64,000 nucleotides of DNA from Metridium senile (Eukaryota > Cnidaria > Anthozoa > Actiniaria > Metridiidae), in contig OX459102.1 of assembly GCA_949775045.1 (NCBI GenBank), forward strand, positions 17,192,660-17,256,659, written 5' to 3'. The translations under genes and the position numbers were made by a program. Shown piece by piece: positions 41,080 through 54,454 of the stretch. The notes beneath the pieces were generated by a model. It had not been told where the DNA came from. It ran no database searches and saw only the letters and a list, made by a program, of their open reading frames with translations. Within the stretch, counting starts at the first letter, position 1. Each line of letters begins with the position of its first letter.

Positions 41080-41099
41080 TAGATGAAGATGCTGGTAAG

Positions 41100-41590
41100 A
41101 CAACTGAATCACGTTGATTATGATGACGATGATGATGATGATAATAATGATGATGATGATGATGATGATGGAAATAATGATGATGGTGTGATGATGATTA
41201 TGACGACGATGATGATGATAATAATGATGATGATGATAATAATAATAATGATTGTGATGAGGATGATGGAAATAATGATGATGATAGTGATAATGCCTAA
41301 CTATGATGATGTTGTGATGATGATGATAATGATGATGATCAGCAGTTGATGATCAGGATAATGGAAATAATGGGTGATGATAGTGATAATGCCTAACTAT
41401 GATGATGTTGTGATGATGATGATAATGATGATGATCAGCAGTAGATGATCAGGATGATGGAAATAATGGGTGATGGTGTGATCAGTGTTGTGATGATGAT
41501 GGTGATAATGATGATAATGGTACTGATTGCTATGATGATAATGATCATGCTGATGATGATGACAGTTATGATGTTGATGATGATACTGAG
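41100..41590 (+). repeat. GAT-rich repeat in receptor B 3' UTR
   Basis: GATGATGATAATGATG-type sequence starting 20 bases after the stop codon; includes a duplicated unit with TAATGCCTAACTATGATG at about 41290 and 41385. Confidence 0.85.
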
Positions 41591-41688
41591 GATCATTCAT
41601 TTATTTTTCAGACTGAATGAGCTAGATCAAAGAAGAAGTAATGTGTTTGCATGCACCAACTGGATCGTACTGTAAAAAATTGAAATGA

Positions 41689-41694
41689 AATAAA
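41689..41694 (+). terminator. Poly(A) signal of receptor B
   Basis: AATAAA after a likely spliced 3' UTR (acceptor TTTTTCAG near 41611). Confidence 0.45.
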
Positions 41695-41889
41695 TCCTGG
41701 TTAAAAACATTGATGCTCCTATTGATTAAAATAAAGAATAGTATTTTACGTCGGAAGTCCCTTCATCCGAAGCTGATCTTCCAGAGAGCCGACGGTGCGC
41801 TCATTTTACTTCCCTCTCTCCATCAGTACTCCGTTTTACGGGTACTTAAAGCTACTTAAAGCTACACGGAAAGAAGAGAAGTTGAAACA

Positions 41890-42055
41890 AGGATGTGAGG
41901 TCACTGGGAAACGAGCTCGGGACCTCTCACACAGAACGCAGCGCACTATTTAATTAACCTGCGTAAACAGACCCTTATGTTAGCGCGACGTTTCAGAGCG
42001 CTAATAAGGATCTGTTTACGCAGGCTACGCGCTAACCAGCTGTGCCATCCTTGCT
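41890..42055 (-). mobile_element. tRNA-derived SINE-like element with nested hairpin MITE
   Basis: On the minus strand it reads GGATGGCACAGCTGGTTAGC (box A-like), then a B-box-like GAGGTCCCGAGCTCG further on. The tRNA-like body is split by the palindrome CCTGCGTAAACAGA...TCTGTTTACGCAGG at about 41961-42027, the family seen at 39181-39271. Confidence 0.55.
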
Positions 42056-42551
42056 TACTGAATACAAATCAAAGCATGAATATTATCCAACAATATTTGG
42101 AAAACAGTCTAAATGTCCTTTTGAAAATCATAAAATGTGAACAGGGATATGATAGGAATTTAATATATCAAAGACAAAGCAAGTTGTAACTAGAAACCGT
42201 TCAAAAGAATGTTACTGACTTACTGACACTTCAAACGTCAATGCTTATTCGAAGGAAAATTGACATGTAATGTTAACGAAAAAAAAAAACAAAAAACAAA
42301 AATGGTTTAATTGACAACAACAGCAACGAGCAACAACAACAACGAACAAACAGAGTGACAGAACTCGATCGCGAAGATTATCTTTTGTCTGTCTGTCTAT
42401 CTGTTGAGGGCCAGGTCACTCAGCTCATTCCGGAAGGTTGTGAAGTGGGAAAATCTATGAGTTGTCGCCCGTGTAATATTTCGAACGTGCAATATTTCGC
42501 TGGTTTCTATTTAGGTTATTGTGAAACAGTATTTGGACCTAACAAGGATCT

Positions 42552-45500
42552 ATGCAACTTGCTACTTCTAATTCAACAGCCATTTCTGGCACAATGAACT
42601 CTAGAGATATGACAAACTTTAAAGTGATTACGAAGAGAGCTTCGGACATTGACTTGGACGGCATAAAATGTCATCTAAATGACGAATTTGGTCTGTTTAT
42701 TCAAGGAATCCTAGCGTTTGTGGCCTTTAGTACATTATTATGTAAGTCTACTATGTTATGTAGCTGTTTGTTGGTGTATTAGTAGCCGTAAACTATGTGT
42801 TTATGATCGTAGATCTCGCTAATTTACTGGTACGGTGGCATGTGCTACAAGCGCCATTCCATTGCTTCATTTAAACAACCTAGGATATCGGGTTTCTTTA
42901 AAACCCAGATTTCTGACATCGACTTAGACCTTAGCTACTTTATTCACTCAAAATCACCACAAATAATTAATCCTAGAATATTACATTTGGCGGTAAAACG
43001 CACAACTATTGTCAAACTGTACGAGATTGAATTGATTCCATTGAAAGATACACGAAGGCCTGTCACTGCAGATCATGGTGTTTACATTTTGGTTTGAAAC
43101 TACGTTTCTCTCATTATGATGTAGTTAGACTAGGTTTGTATGTCAGATCCTATTTTTCGATGAAATCGATAGTAATATAACATATTCATAAGGTTTAAGT
43201 GAGAAACTGCAGGGTGTTTTCCATGGAGAATCTCGTCTGATAATGGCGTCGACGGGGTGTTACTTCATTTCAAATCCTCTCGGGAATTGCAGATTCTGTG
43301 TTTTACACATTAAAAATAGAAAGAATTCCTATCAAATAATAACTCGCTTTGCAGGGAATTTCTAGTGTTTTGTGGTAGTAATAATTTAATTAATTAAAGC
43401 TACCAAGTAGAACTCAATTTTGCCCAATTTTTTGACAGTTTTCTGTGATTCTTATTAATTTGGTAGAGGAAAAGCAGTTCATTTTAAAATTAGTTTATAT
43501 TTTTTCGACAAATTGTCATTTGGATCTTATTTTTTTCATGTTTAAACATGTATATTTTTTGATGGTCTAGCTGTGTTTAGTTTTGATGTCAATGTATTTA
43601 TTTATTTTTCTAAAATTTAATTGTCTTGATTTCAGATTTAAATTAGATCTCTTTCCTTCCTCCAAAATAAAGAACATTTCCTTCCCGTGAAATAATGATA
43701 ATCTTAATTCAAACTAAGTATTATGCAAGACAGAATTTCATTTCTTGTCATTCTGAATCCTTTGAGAAGAAAAACATATATTTCAAGTATTTATGAATGA
43801 AGAAATATTCATATTGCAATAATTGGCAATACATCAATTTCTTAACTCTATTATAAGAACAATTTTTTCACATCCAGGAAAAAAATAAATTATAATCTTC
43901 TAAAATAATGAATAAAAAATTGTAATACCTTCATTTATAGATTCACTAACATATAAAACAAAGCAATCACAAAAATATAGACTTAGCAATATCCAGCTTA
44001 TGATATACAATAAAAGTTGGGCATCTAAAAGCTTTTTGCTGATAGCTTAATTTATTGAATCAATAAATACTTTTTTTTCTTGATATGATCTCTAACCTGA
44101 AATGGTTAAGAGTTTCTTGTGGTCAAATTTCAAATGATTATGGACCATGGTCGAATAAGTAAAATTCAAATAATAATACGTGCTAGTTTTGTTGTATTTT
44201 TGCAATATTTATTGTAATGTTCCTCTGTTATTTTTTAGCTTTGTATATTTCAAGAGCTTTAATAAATTGCTTTGATCACGCATATAGCCGGACAATAAAA
44301 ATGTTTTATTGAGGAATTTACATGTCAATACTGTATTGAATCAAGCTGAGAGAAACACTCGTGGCTATGCTGTGCTAATGTATAAATTATTGGGAAAATC
44401 TGTGTGTATAAAATATGTTGCATCTGGCTTTATTCCTAGTAATATCTACTAAAGTATTGTGGCTTTGATTCGTGCTTGTAGGCATGTAACCAAGAAATAA
44501 AATTCACAAGAAAATAACCCCACATAAATATCTACATGTTGTTATTCTCATGATAATATATAAAATAATTAAATATATATGCAGTGTAAAACCAAGAATC
44601 AAGAAACTAGCTTTAATATCTTCTTAATTGTAGGCTTTTTCAGCCCACATTTCATAGAATGTAATGACTTTTCTTCCATTTTGACACCTTGTTTGCCTTG
44701 TTTTAGTAAAACGGTGTAAAGAACCACCCACAGAAAGAAGAACATTCACAATATGGTAAGTTTTGTGTTTACAAATTAACATAAAATAATTATAACACAC
44801 CCATGAGAGACATCTTAGAAACTATTAATATCTTGAAGAAGATTTTTTTCTTGGTCTTAAAAAAATGGAAATGAATGACCTCAAGAAGATAAGATAACAG
44901 TTTGAGTTTGTATATTGCTCAGCATTACCTTATTCATGGGTAAATCATTCAAAGAGACAAAACCTAGAAATAGAAAAAATGAAGGAGTGACTGAGAGGAC
45001 AATTTGTTCTACAATTTACGTTTTTGCAAGCATTTTTCTCTCTAATATTTGATATGTAAGTGATTTTGATACCATTTTGATACCATTTTGATACCATTTA
45101 CATGTAATATGAGAATAACTTCACTACTATTTTGCTATATTTCTCTAATATTCAATATTAGAGTGACTTTGCTAGCATTTTTTTAATTTAATACGAGAGG
45201 GATTACATGGTAATTTTGTTGTTTCTTGATACATGCATTCCTTGCCTTACCATGGGCTGTGTTGCTTGTAGGTAAAATAGTCAAAACCTGTGATATTTTT
45301 TATTGTTTCTTGACACATGCATTCCTTGCCTTACCATTGGCTGTGTTGATATTGTAGGTAAACTACTCAAAATTAATATCTTTGGTATTTTTATTTGTTG
45401 ATACATGTATCCTTTGTCTTGGCACAAGCTGTGCTGATTGTATCCATACATGTATGGTTGGTCTGATATTCTGTTGTTTGTTGACAGGTTTTATGATACA

Positions 45501-48284
45501 TCAAAGCAAGCTATTGGAGCTGTAGTAATGCACTTTGCTAATGTAGTACTAGCTGGTCAGTTTAATGGTGACCCATGCACTTGGTAGGTAGACTAGATGG
45601 TTGATGATGATGATGATGGTAGTGGTGGTGATGATGATGGTTGTGGTGATGATGATGGTGATGATGGTTGTGGTGATGATGATGGTTGTGGTGATGATAA
45701 TGGTGATGATGGTTGTGGTGATAATGTAGTGATGAGCTGTAGTAATTCACTTTGCTAATGTAGTACTGGCTGGTCAGTTTAATGGTGACCCATGCACTTG
45801 GTAGGTGAACTACATGGTTGATGATGATGATAGTGGTGATGATGATAATGATGGTAGTGGTGATGATATAGTGATGAGCTGTAGTAATACACTTTGCTAA
45901 TGTAGTACTGACTGGTCAGTTTAATGGTGACCCGTGCACTTGGTAGGTAGACTAGATGGTTGATGATGATGATAGTGGTGATGATGATAATGATGGTTGT
46001 GGTGATGATATAGTGATGAGCTGTAGTAATGCACTTAGGTGGACTGCATGGTTGATGATCATTTGATGATGGTTGTATAATGATAATGATGATTATGATG
46101 ATGATATATAATGATGACTATGATGATGATGATGATGATGACTAAGATGATGATGATGGTTGTGCTGCTGCTGCTACTGATTATTATTATGGTTGTGTTG
46201 ACAATAATGGTTGTGACGATTGTGGTAGTGGTGATAATGATAGTGGTGGTGATGATGATGACGATCACATCCATGATGATGGTGATGGTGATAATGATGG
46301 TGTAGTGATGATGATGACAATGACATTATTATTATGATATTGGTGGTTGGTAATTATGATAATGATGGTGGTGGCAGTGATGATGGTTTATGAGTTACAT
46401 TTACTCTTACATTTATGAGTTTCTGCTTTGAAGTGTAACTATTGCTATATAGATAAACATTTCTTTTTGTTTTGCAGGTATTTAATCAACTTTCTACTAG
46501 ACTCTACTGTTGGTTTGTTATTTATCTGGATATTTCTACGTATCATACAGTTTGTAGTTGATATGTATGCTATTGAGTCACTACGATCTGGTGTTTACGG
46601 TGAGCAATAATAAATATATAGATTATAGTTGTTGTATGTCATTTGGTATTGAATAAATGTAGTTGTAGGTTTTATTAATGATGCATACAATCATATTTAT
46701 TATATAAGTTATTCTGGAGTTTTTGAAACCCAGTAAATGTATGAAATAAAAGTTTAAATTCTCAGTAATGATATTTGACTATTTTCATTAAGCGTCCTGT
46801 ACTATCTGTCTAGGGACTCCTCCACGGTGCCGTGCCTGGATAGGTCAATGTCTATTATATCTAGTGGTTCTGTACTTATAGTCTAATATTATCCTATTGT
46901 TATCTGCCTAGGGACTCCGCCACGATGCCGTGCCTGGATTGGCCAATGTCTATTATATCTTATGGTTGTCATCTTTGAGAAAACTACCGTAGCATTACTA
47001 GTACAGCTACATTTCTGGGAAAGCGTCAGGCAGTTTATCCTTAAACCTGTCAAGGGTCACCCTAAGATAGAAGTTGCTATAGTAATGTTGATAGTTCCTT
47101 TTGTATTCAATGTAAGTAGAACTTGACATGGGCTACCTGTGGTAGTTTAGACACAGGGACCCCAGACATCATTTGTAGTACTTTGTGAAGATAATGATGA
47201 TGATGATGATGGTGATAATGATCTTGACCATGACTGATGGTAGCTATGGTGGTGGTGGTGATGGTGATGATGATGATGATGATGACGCTAATATTAATTA
47301 GGGCGATGATGGTGATTATGACTCATTGTGATCATGGTGGTGATAATGATGATAATAGTGAGGTAGATATAGGTAATGATATTGTTAATAATATTGTCAA
47401 TAAATTATGAAGATGGTGATGATAATGATGATAATGATGCTGATATTAATTAGGGTGATGATTGTGATCATGATTATGATGACTAATTGTGATCATGGTG
47501 GTAAGGTAGTGGTGATAATGTTGATGATGATAATGGTATTGGTACTGCCGATATTAACTAGGATGATGATGATGATGACTAATGGTAACCATGGTGGTGA
47601 TGGTAGTGGTGATGATGATGATATTGAAGTAGATAAAGGTAATGATATTGATAATAATATTGTCAATTATAAAGATGAAGATGATGATGATGATAATGTT
47701 GATGATGATGATGATAATGATGATAATGTTGATGATGATGATGATAATGATGATGTTGATGATGATGATAATGTTAATGCTGATTATGACAATGACGTTG
47801 CTGATGGTGATGATAATACAGTCTAAGTACCTCTACTACTTCATTTCTGCGTTTCCATTGACGGTTTTCAAATTTACCTAAGATATTAATATCACCCTGG
47901 GACCCCCACAGTTGCCCTATTCTACATTTGTCCGGCTGCATATCCAGCATATACATCGGACTAGAAAGCCGAAACTGTGGGGTTATATGCCAAGGGCATA
48001 TGATATTTTTCTCATGTATCTGTATTTCACTTATACACCGAACACATCTCAATTCATTTATACCTCTATGATCTGTTCATCAGGCTGTCATGTTCTGGGT
48101 TGTTGATGGATTCTTAATGCGAAAGCGACACAAAGCTCTAAAAACAGAGGATCAAGTCCGAGTGAAATACCAGCGACGAGATAACCCTAGTAAATCACCC
48201 AGCCAATCAGATGAAGAGGCTGTGCTACTTGATAATGAAGGAGATGTAGAGGATGGCTTATTTCATCGTGAAATCATGAGATGA
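42552..48284 (+). CDS. STIMATE: STIMATE/TMEM110 homologue (STIM-activating ER membrane protein)
   Basis: Exons 42552-42741, 44707-44755, 45488-45583, 46478-46599, 46912-47111 and 48084-48284, all GT-AG and in phase; 285 residues against about 294 in human. Landmarks: FGLFIQGILAFVAFSTLLLK, FYDTSKQAIGAVVMHFANV, YLINFLLDSTVGLLFIW, CRAWIGQCLLYLMVVIFEK, VMLIVPFVFNAVMFWVVD then GFLMRK. These include the family's multi-pass membrane segments and a charged cytosolic tail. Vertebrate STIMATE sits at ER-plasma membrane junctions and promotes STIM1 opening for store-operated calcium entry. The first ATG is used; another in-frame ATG at 42594 (MNSRDMTN) is an alternative start. Decayed extra copies of the exon 3 end and exon 5 start lie in the flanking introns. 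Confidence 0.93.
42760..44700. other. STIMATE intron 1; no feature recognised
   Basis: AT-rich sequence of about 1.9 kb without tandem repeats, palindromes or spliced coding signal. A short ORF near 42840 shows no domain. Confidence 0.5.
45523..46340 (+). repeat. Copies of STIMATE exon 3 end in a GAT/GGT repeat
   Basis: The exon end plus donor (TAATGCACTTTGCTAATGTA, GCTGGTCAGTTTAATGGTGA, CACTTGGTAGGT) is copied at about 45738-45812 and 45883-45955, with a fragment at about 46020, separated by GATGATGATGGTGGTG tracts. Confidence 0.85.
46800..46910 (+). pseudogene. Duplicated 5' part of STIMATE exon 5 (pseudoexon)
   Basis: CTGTCTAG/GGACTCCTCCACGG starts a copy of the exon that follows 101 bp later. 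In frame it reads GTPPRCRAWIGQCLLYL and then meets TAG after about five more residues. It keeps an acceptor, so inclusion would truncate the protein. Confidence 0.85.
47185..47822 (+). repeat. GAT-rich repeats in STIMATE intron 5
   Basis: TGATGATGATGATAATGTTG-type tracts; Asp-rich and Met-rich ORFs here are artefacts. Confidence 0.9.
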
Positions 48285-48299
48285 TAGACAATTACACAA

Positions 48300-49740
48300 A
48301 TAGATAATATTTTTATGTTCAAAGATGTAGAACATTTGTTTGCAAAGAAGATGATTAGTACTCAGTCCCCTGTTAAGTGGAACACAGATGTTTTGACATG
48401 CAAAGGACTGAACACGAGCATAAATACATATATCTAGTACTCAGTCCTTTTATTGGGGCACAGATTTTTGTTTTGAAAAGGACTGGACACATGTTTTCAA
48501 TACAAGTTTTTACTACAAGTGCGCATTGCAGCCGTACTCACATCATCCAAATTATTATTCTATTTTTTCTATATTACTATATTACTATTCATTTACTGTG
48601 CGATTCGCCGTACCGTAGTCACTTACCAAAACGTTTGATGAATTGTTGACATCAAAGTTTTTAAAGTCTCCGCCTGTCGATATAAACTTGTGCCTGATTG
48701 GTCCATTGAGATGGAAAAATGTCAAAATAATGTCAAAAATTCATCAGTTTTTGTAAGCCGGTACGGCGAGTCCCACTGTAACTCTAAATGTATGTTCATT
48801 TATGTGACACAGCTGTCCACAAAAGCTTTCATTTCTTGCTTACAAAATAGATACTGCATCAAATGCCAAGGACATTGTTAGAAATGTTTTCACTAGGGAT
48901 AAGACGATTAATCTTAGAAATTAGTTTAAAAGTATAACATTAATTGAGGGCAACATAAACAGGCATGTTTTTATATATAATACGTTAAAAAATCACCAAA
49001 AAGATAGATATATTGTTACAATTTGTACATTCAAAATGTTCCCATTTCCTTTGTATTTAAGGCACCCTCTGATATGTGTATAATTCCAAGTAAAGAATCG
49101 TTGTAAATGTTACAATAAAGTGCTTTAAAATACACGAGAATGTTTCTGATTGTCGCTCTTGAACTTATAGTTTGTTCAACGTGGTTTTCAGACTTACAAA
49201 CTACCATCACAAAATAATACGAGAGGAAAATTGCTGTCACATGAACGTAGATCATGAAAATCGTAAATCATGGAATTGCAGTATTTTTGGGCTTCCTTTG
49301 TTTACACTCGGTCTTGCAGACGGACATCGAACGACGACTTTTAGGATACGCCTCCATATATGGAGGACAATAGCTTCAACAATGATCCAACAAAGAAACA
49401 AAGGAAGAAATAAGCAAAGAAATAAAAAAGAACTGAAGCCATTAAAATGGTAAAAAGAAAGGAAGGCAAAGGCAAGTGAAAAGATTCGTATACGGATAAA
49501 AAGAAAATGTATTGGAAAAAACTATTAATCCTTTAACGTCAGGGCGTTCTTGAGATTCACACAAAAAATGTGGCAAGGTAGCTCCCAACCTCATATACGT
49601 AGACATGCAGAACCATGAACCATACTGAGAACCATGTAGTATACAGCTATTTCCTTAAAGGTTGAACACTGAATCACTGCATACTGAATAGTGCATTCCA
49701 ATACTGAAATGCATTCTGGGCCATGTTATATTGTCTAAAA
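48300..49740. other. STIMATE 3' flank; no gene recognised
   Basis: Includes AATAAA at about 49114, a possible distal poly(A) site. Short ORFs show no domain and no splice continuity. Confidence 0.4.
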
Positions 49741-49839
49741 TGAAATATATAATAATAATAATAATTTATTTTATTTTAGTACATTCTATCCAAAACAATA
49801 TACTAGCTATATATAGAGAGCAGATCGCTGCATATTATT

Positions 49840-49870
49840 ATTATTATCATCATCATCATCATCATCATCA

Positions 49871-49958
<88 letters not shown>

Positions 49959-49984
49959 CATTATTATTATCATCATCATCATCA

Positions 49985-50030
<46 letters not shown>

Positions 50031-50220
50031 ATATACATACATACTTTATTAGGTTTTCCACACAGGCTTTTCAAAACCTATTACATGAATATATACTAAT
50101 CTATAATGATGTCTAAAACATATATAATACAGGGTCTAAAAATATAAAAATCTAATTATAAAGTTTGTCTAGTAGTTTGTACTTTAAAGTGTTTTTAAAT
50201 TTTCTTAACGACTTAAGTTA

Positions 50221-50308
<88 letters not shown>

Positions 50309-50310
50309 TG
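49840..50310. repeat. Two (ATT)n microsatellites around an AT-rich segment
   Basis: Arrays at 49840-50030 and 50220-50308 with interspersed ATC. The 190 bp between them (TTTCCACACAGGCTTTTCAA) may be a retroelement 3' end with (ATT)n tails. Confidence 0.9.
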
Positions 50311-51059
50311 TATACAGTAAGTAGTACATGGCCTCAAACCTACTCTCATATTTTTATATTTTCATAGTGATGAGACCCACAATGCCCTTGGGTCTTGGAA
50401 TGCAATATTCAGTAGTCAACGTTTTTTGAAATAGCTGTATATATGCTAGGTATTTACCCATTCCACTGACGGAGTAAATGGAATAAACAAGAAAAAAAAG
50501 CAAGGATAACGAAAGTGAATGAAAATGGCAAAAGGGCATATGACTCAGACATGCATGTCACGATTAGCATTTATACCGTTTCAGTTTCTTAAGGGTTTTG
50601 TTGACATGTTAAATCTACAAACTGAAAGTGATGACTTACTCAATAACAGACACTTCTAGAACTACCTAACCTTTAACAACCAGTCATTAGAACCCTGTGG
50701 GCGGTATAGAGTACGAAATCATTCATCTATCTAAAGTCACATGTTGTTACTATAAATAAAAAAGCAATTTGGTGAAATTAACATTGAAACTACCGAAGCG
50801 GAAAACATGTAGAGAAAACTTTCATGGACTGAATTCAGAGTGTTAACTTCAGGCAATTAAGGTGAGTAGGTGTTAATATATCAGTGGGTGCCTTGATTGA
50901 TTTTTAATGACTTCAACACCGTCAAGTCAAAGCTAACAATGGAGTCGAGTCTTTCTTTCACGAATTCGAACTTTAAAGCAGCTTACGATTTGTAACTCAG
51001 GAAACACGAAACGAAATACTCGCTGATGAACGTCATTGTCGGTTATCGCGCTCAGACGA

Positions 51060-51360
51060 AGGATTAACGTTCTAAACGTCAGTAAGTTTTTAACTCCTTC
51101 ACAGATGTATACTGTTAACTTGTCTTAGTACTTCAAAAACTGGTGGCAGTATTGAGTTGTCAGTCACAGGTATAGTACTAAATACTTATGTAAAATGATG
51201 TTGAGTTCTGTCAGTGTAGTACTTCACAGATGTACACTGTTAACTTGTGTTAGTACTAAAACTGGTGGCAGTATTGAGTTATCAGTCACAGGTATAGTAC
51301 TAAATACTTATGTAAAATGATGTTGAGTTCTGTCAGTGTAGTACTGACCAAACTTGAAAA
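51060..51360 (+). repeat. Tandem duplication, about 118-bp unit
   Basis: Two copies with CAGATGTATACTGTTAACTT and AAAACTGGTGGCAGTATTGA. Preceded at 51051 by the hammerhead-like CAGACGAAGGATTAACGTTC. The rest of 50.3-52.9 kb has no gene I can support. Confidence 0.8.
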
Positions 51361-52694
51361 CAAGATCGCTTAACTTTGGTTTACATATTATTGACAATAA
51401 AGTTTTAGAAATCGTTTATTATTCGTTGAACAGCTCAGAAACAACTGTATCACCGCAAGAAGTTTGACTGATGTGTAGTATGATAAACTTGTTGTAGCTA
51501 GAGTTGTTTGTGAGTTGTTAAACGAACAGTAAACCATTTGTAAAATATTTCTGGGTGCCCACGGTTTTTGGGTTCTCACTGTAAAACCTTTTACCCACTG
51601 TCCATGCTAGTGTCTGAAGTCCAGTCTGGAGAAGTAGAGAAAACCTGCTTACTCCCGTATAGTTCATATTATCTCGGTTATGAGCAGAATGTATATGTAA
51701 CACTATTACAAAAGTCATTATATAGTTTAAAGAAGTTGAAGTTAGAAGAAGTTGTCTTGTTAATCATGACAAAAAAAGATGATCTTAGTTCACTGTAGTA
51801 TGAAGATCATTATACCTAAAGACATCAAATGTACAATCGATACTGAAACAGATTTATGTACAATACTGTGAGCAAAAATAACCTTTAATTTCTCAATCTG
51901 TATTATTATATACGTTGGTAAAAAAGGATAGCTAGAGTCATTAAATGTAGTCGGAGTTTTTCACAACAATTTTGTTGGAGCAATTCAAAGATTCAACTAA
52001 AGAGATATCCTAAAGACATAAATCGATTCATTAAAATGTTTCTAATTCTATATCATTCGACCTTGATTAGTTTGGCTACCTACCACGGGCCGGTTGTAGT
52101 GTCACAGTTACCTGCATTTGTGTTTTTGTAAACTTGAAACTTTGATTATTAATCTGAATTTTTTCTTCTTATTATTGTTGACCGTCATGGCTCATTTCGC
52201 GACGACATGAAACAATGAATTCATTCACAATATGCCGGTCACGACAGCAAGTCACTACAATAATAGTACGAAACATCAGTTAGATTTTCATTTTGATGGT
52301 GTATATTAAATTTATCATTTTTTACTCTGACGAAGGATTAACGTCCAAAATGCAGTAAGTAACACTTTCATTTTGACGGTGTATACTGAGTCTGACCAAG
52401 GATTGATGGCTGTAACGTAAGTAAGTCACAGTGTTTACAATTTTTGAGACACAGTATAGAGACGAGGTTTTTGACTTCGATTTTTCTCTCAATTCACCTT
52501 CAACTTCTCTCGAAGGAAATAACAAATGAGATATTGCATCATTAAAGTATTTTACGACCGTTTAAACGATCTTTTTAACTAAGGACAATATCGACAGTTT
52601 GATACAAACGACATTGATTTGCAACCATTGTAATATAAATCTGGTTTGCATTTTTGCATGTTGTATAGCTAGTTACCGGGTACAAGAGAGAAAG

Positions 52695-52731
52695 ATCATC
52701 ACCATCATCAATATTACCACCATGCACCACC

Positions 52732-52764
<33 letters not shown>

Positions 52765-52860
52765 GCCATCATTACAATCATCACCATATCAAGATCACCA
52801 TTTTCATTGCCATCATCACCACCACTACCACCATCATCATTATCATCAGTATTACCGTAA
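52695..52860. repeat. CAC/CAT-rich repeat upstream of the adhesion GPCR start
   Basis: Degenerate CACCACCATCATCATCATC sequence ending about 65 bases before the start codon exon. Confidence 0.8.
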
Positions 52861-52926
52861 TTATCTGTCGACCAATATTCATTTCTTTTGTCCACAGTTG
52901 GTACATCGGTGCATCTATCCTCCAAT

Positions 52927-54363
52927 ATGAACACCATCAGTATAATTATTCTCCTATTATTGAATATGATGATGATGTCAGTATCAATGGTGCCCAACTT
53001 AGATGAATGGCCCAGACCAACTATAAGACTTAGAAGACACAGGAAACCAAACGGCAAAAAAACTAGAAAACATTGGACAACAAAGCCCGTCAAAGGTACC
53101 TCTGGAGACATGTGGGGTGGAGGAGAAAGCGGCGGTATGATGAATATAATTGATTGCCGTATTATCACTGACAATTCCACCTTTTATAATTAAATGGTCA
53201 TCAAAGATCAGACAACAACGTGTTGAAAAGCTGCTGTAACTGCCGTCAATCAAAATATCAAAGTTACTGGCTTATTTTTGATTGGCGGCAGCGTAAACCG
53301 CCTATTTCATTTAATTGTGAAAGGGATAACTACTTCAAATGCAACAACAATGAAAACACCTGTAAACCACTGAACGTATCAACGAAGACTGCAATCTCGT
53401 TCCCATGGCCCTCTCCCTTCGCTTTTGGGTGGGGCGGGAGAGGGCCCTGGGAACGAGGTTGTTAAGACTGTTGTCACAGTTGAAACGTCTTGAATAAAAG
53501 TCAGAGACAGAAAGTGAATTTTATCTAACTGCACTGAAATCCATGTTACTTTAGTTAAAGTCGGGTTTTTATATTACTTTCAATTGTAATTTGTTTTCTG
53601 TCACTTGAAAATACAAAATGTACAGACGTTTCGATCTTTTACCACAGATCTTCTTCCATTTCAAGTTGTTTACACCTAAAACAAATAAACACACCAAATA
53701 GATCTGAATGTGAGACTTGAAAAGAAGAAATACATTAGAAACATCCAGCCAATTCTTCGTTAAGTGGTACTTACAACTTTAATTAAACGTTTTTCTAAGT
53801 TCTTCACGTCCTTCTGGTAACGGGTTATGTTAACATGTACAAACCTTGATAAATCTTCAGCTCCCGAATTAACAACAGTTCAAAACTTTTTAGATAGGTG
53901 TCATAAGTGTAGATATATTCTAGCACATATAAATATTCAAAGGTTAATTAATGATATTGATACAAAATTGTTTCATTCAATCAAGGACAAAATAGACCAT
54001 CCGTTAACTGATATTCTTCCTAGAATTAATCATACAAAATACAATCTTAGAAAACAGAGTACTTTTAAACCTAAAGTTAATACACTATTATTGTATAAAA
54101 TTTTTTGATTTTTTGAAAATGACGCTAGATAGCGTCGAAACGTCGAGAATAAAATGATCACAAACCTACTTGCGTTAGTTTTTGTTCTACAAATAACGAC
54201 TAAAGCCACTTTAATCAAGATCGGTTTAAAGTAATTTTTAAAAATAGATTAGCCTTTAAAAATTTAGGAATTTGACTTATTATATATAATTTTCATAGAT
54301 TTTAATTGAACAATAATTGTAAATATAGATATGTATTTTAGTTGTATAATAAAGACATTATTA

Positions 54364-54454
<91 letters not shown>

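Noticed and set aside
42355..42597. ORF overlapping the STIMATE start in another frame
   Set aside because: The STIMATE frame is fixed by homology over six exons; this ORF has no family resemblance.
49731..50099. Poly-Tyr, poly-Ile and poly-Asn ORFs
   Set aside because: All three are readings of one ATT microsatellite.
51568..51798. 76-residue plus-strand ORF
   Set aside because: No recognisable domain, no splice or poly(A) context, within a repeat-rich interval.
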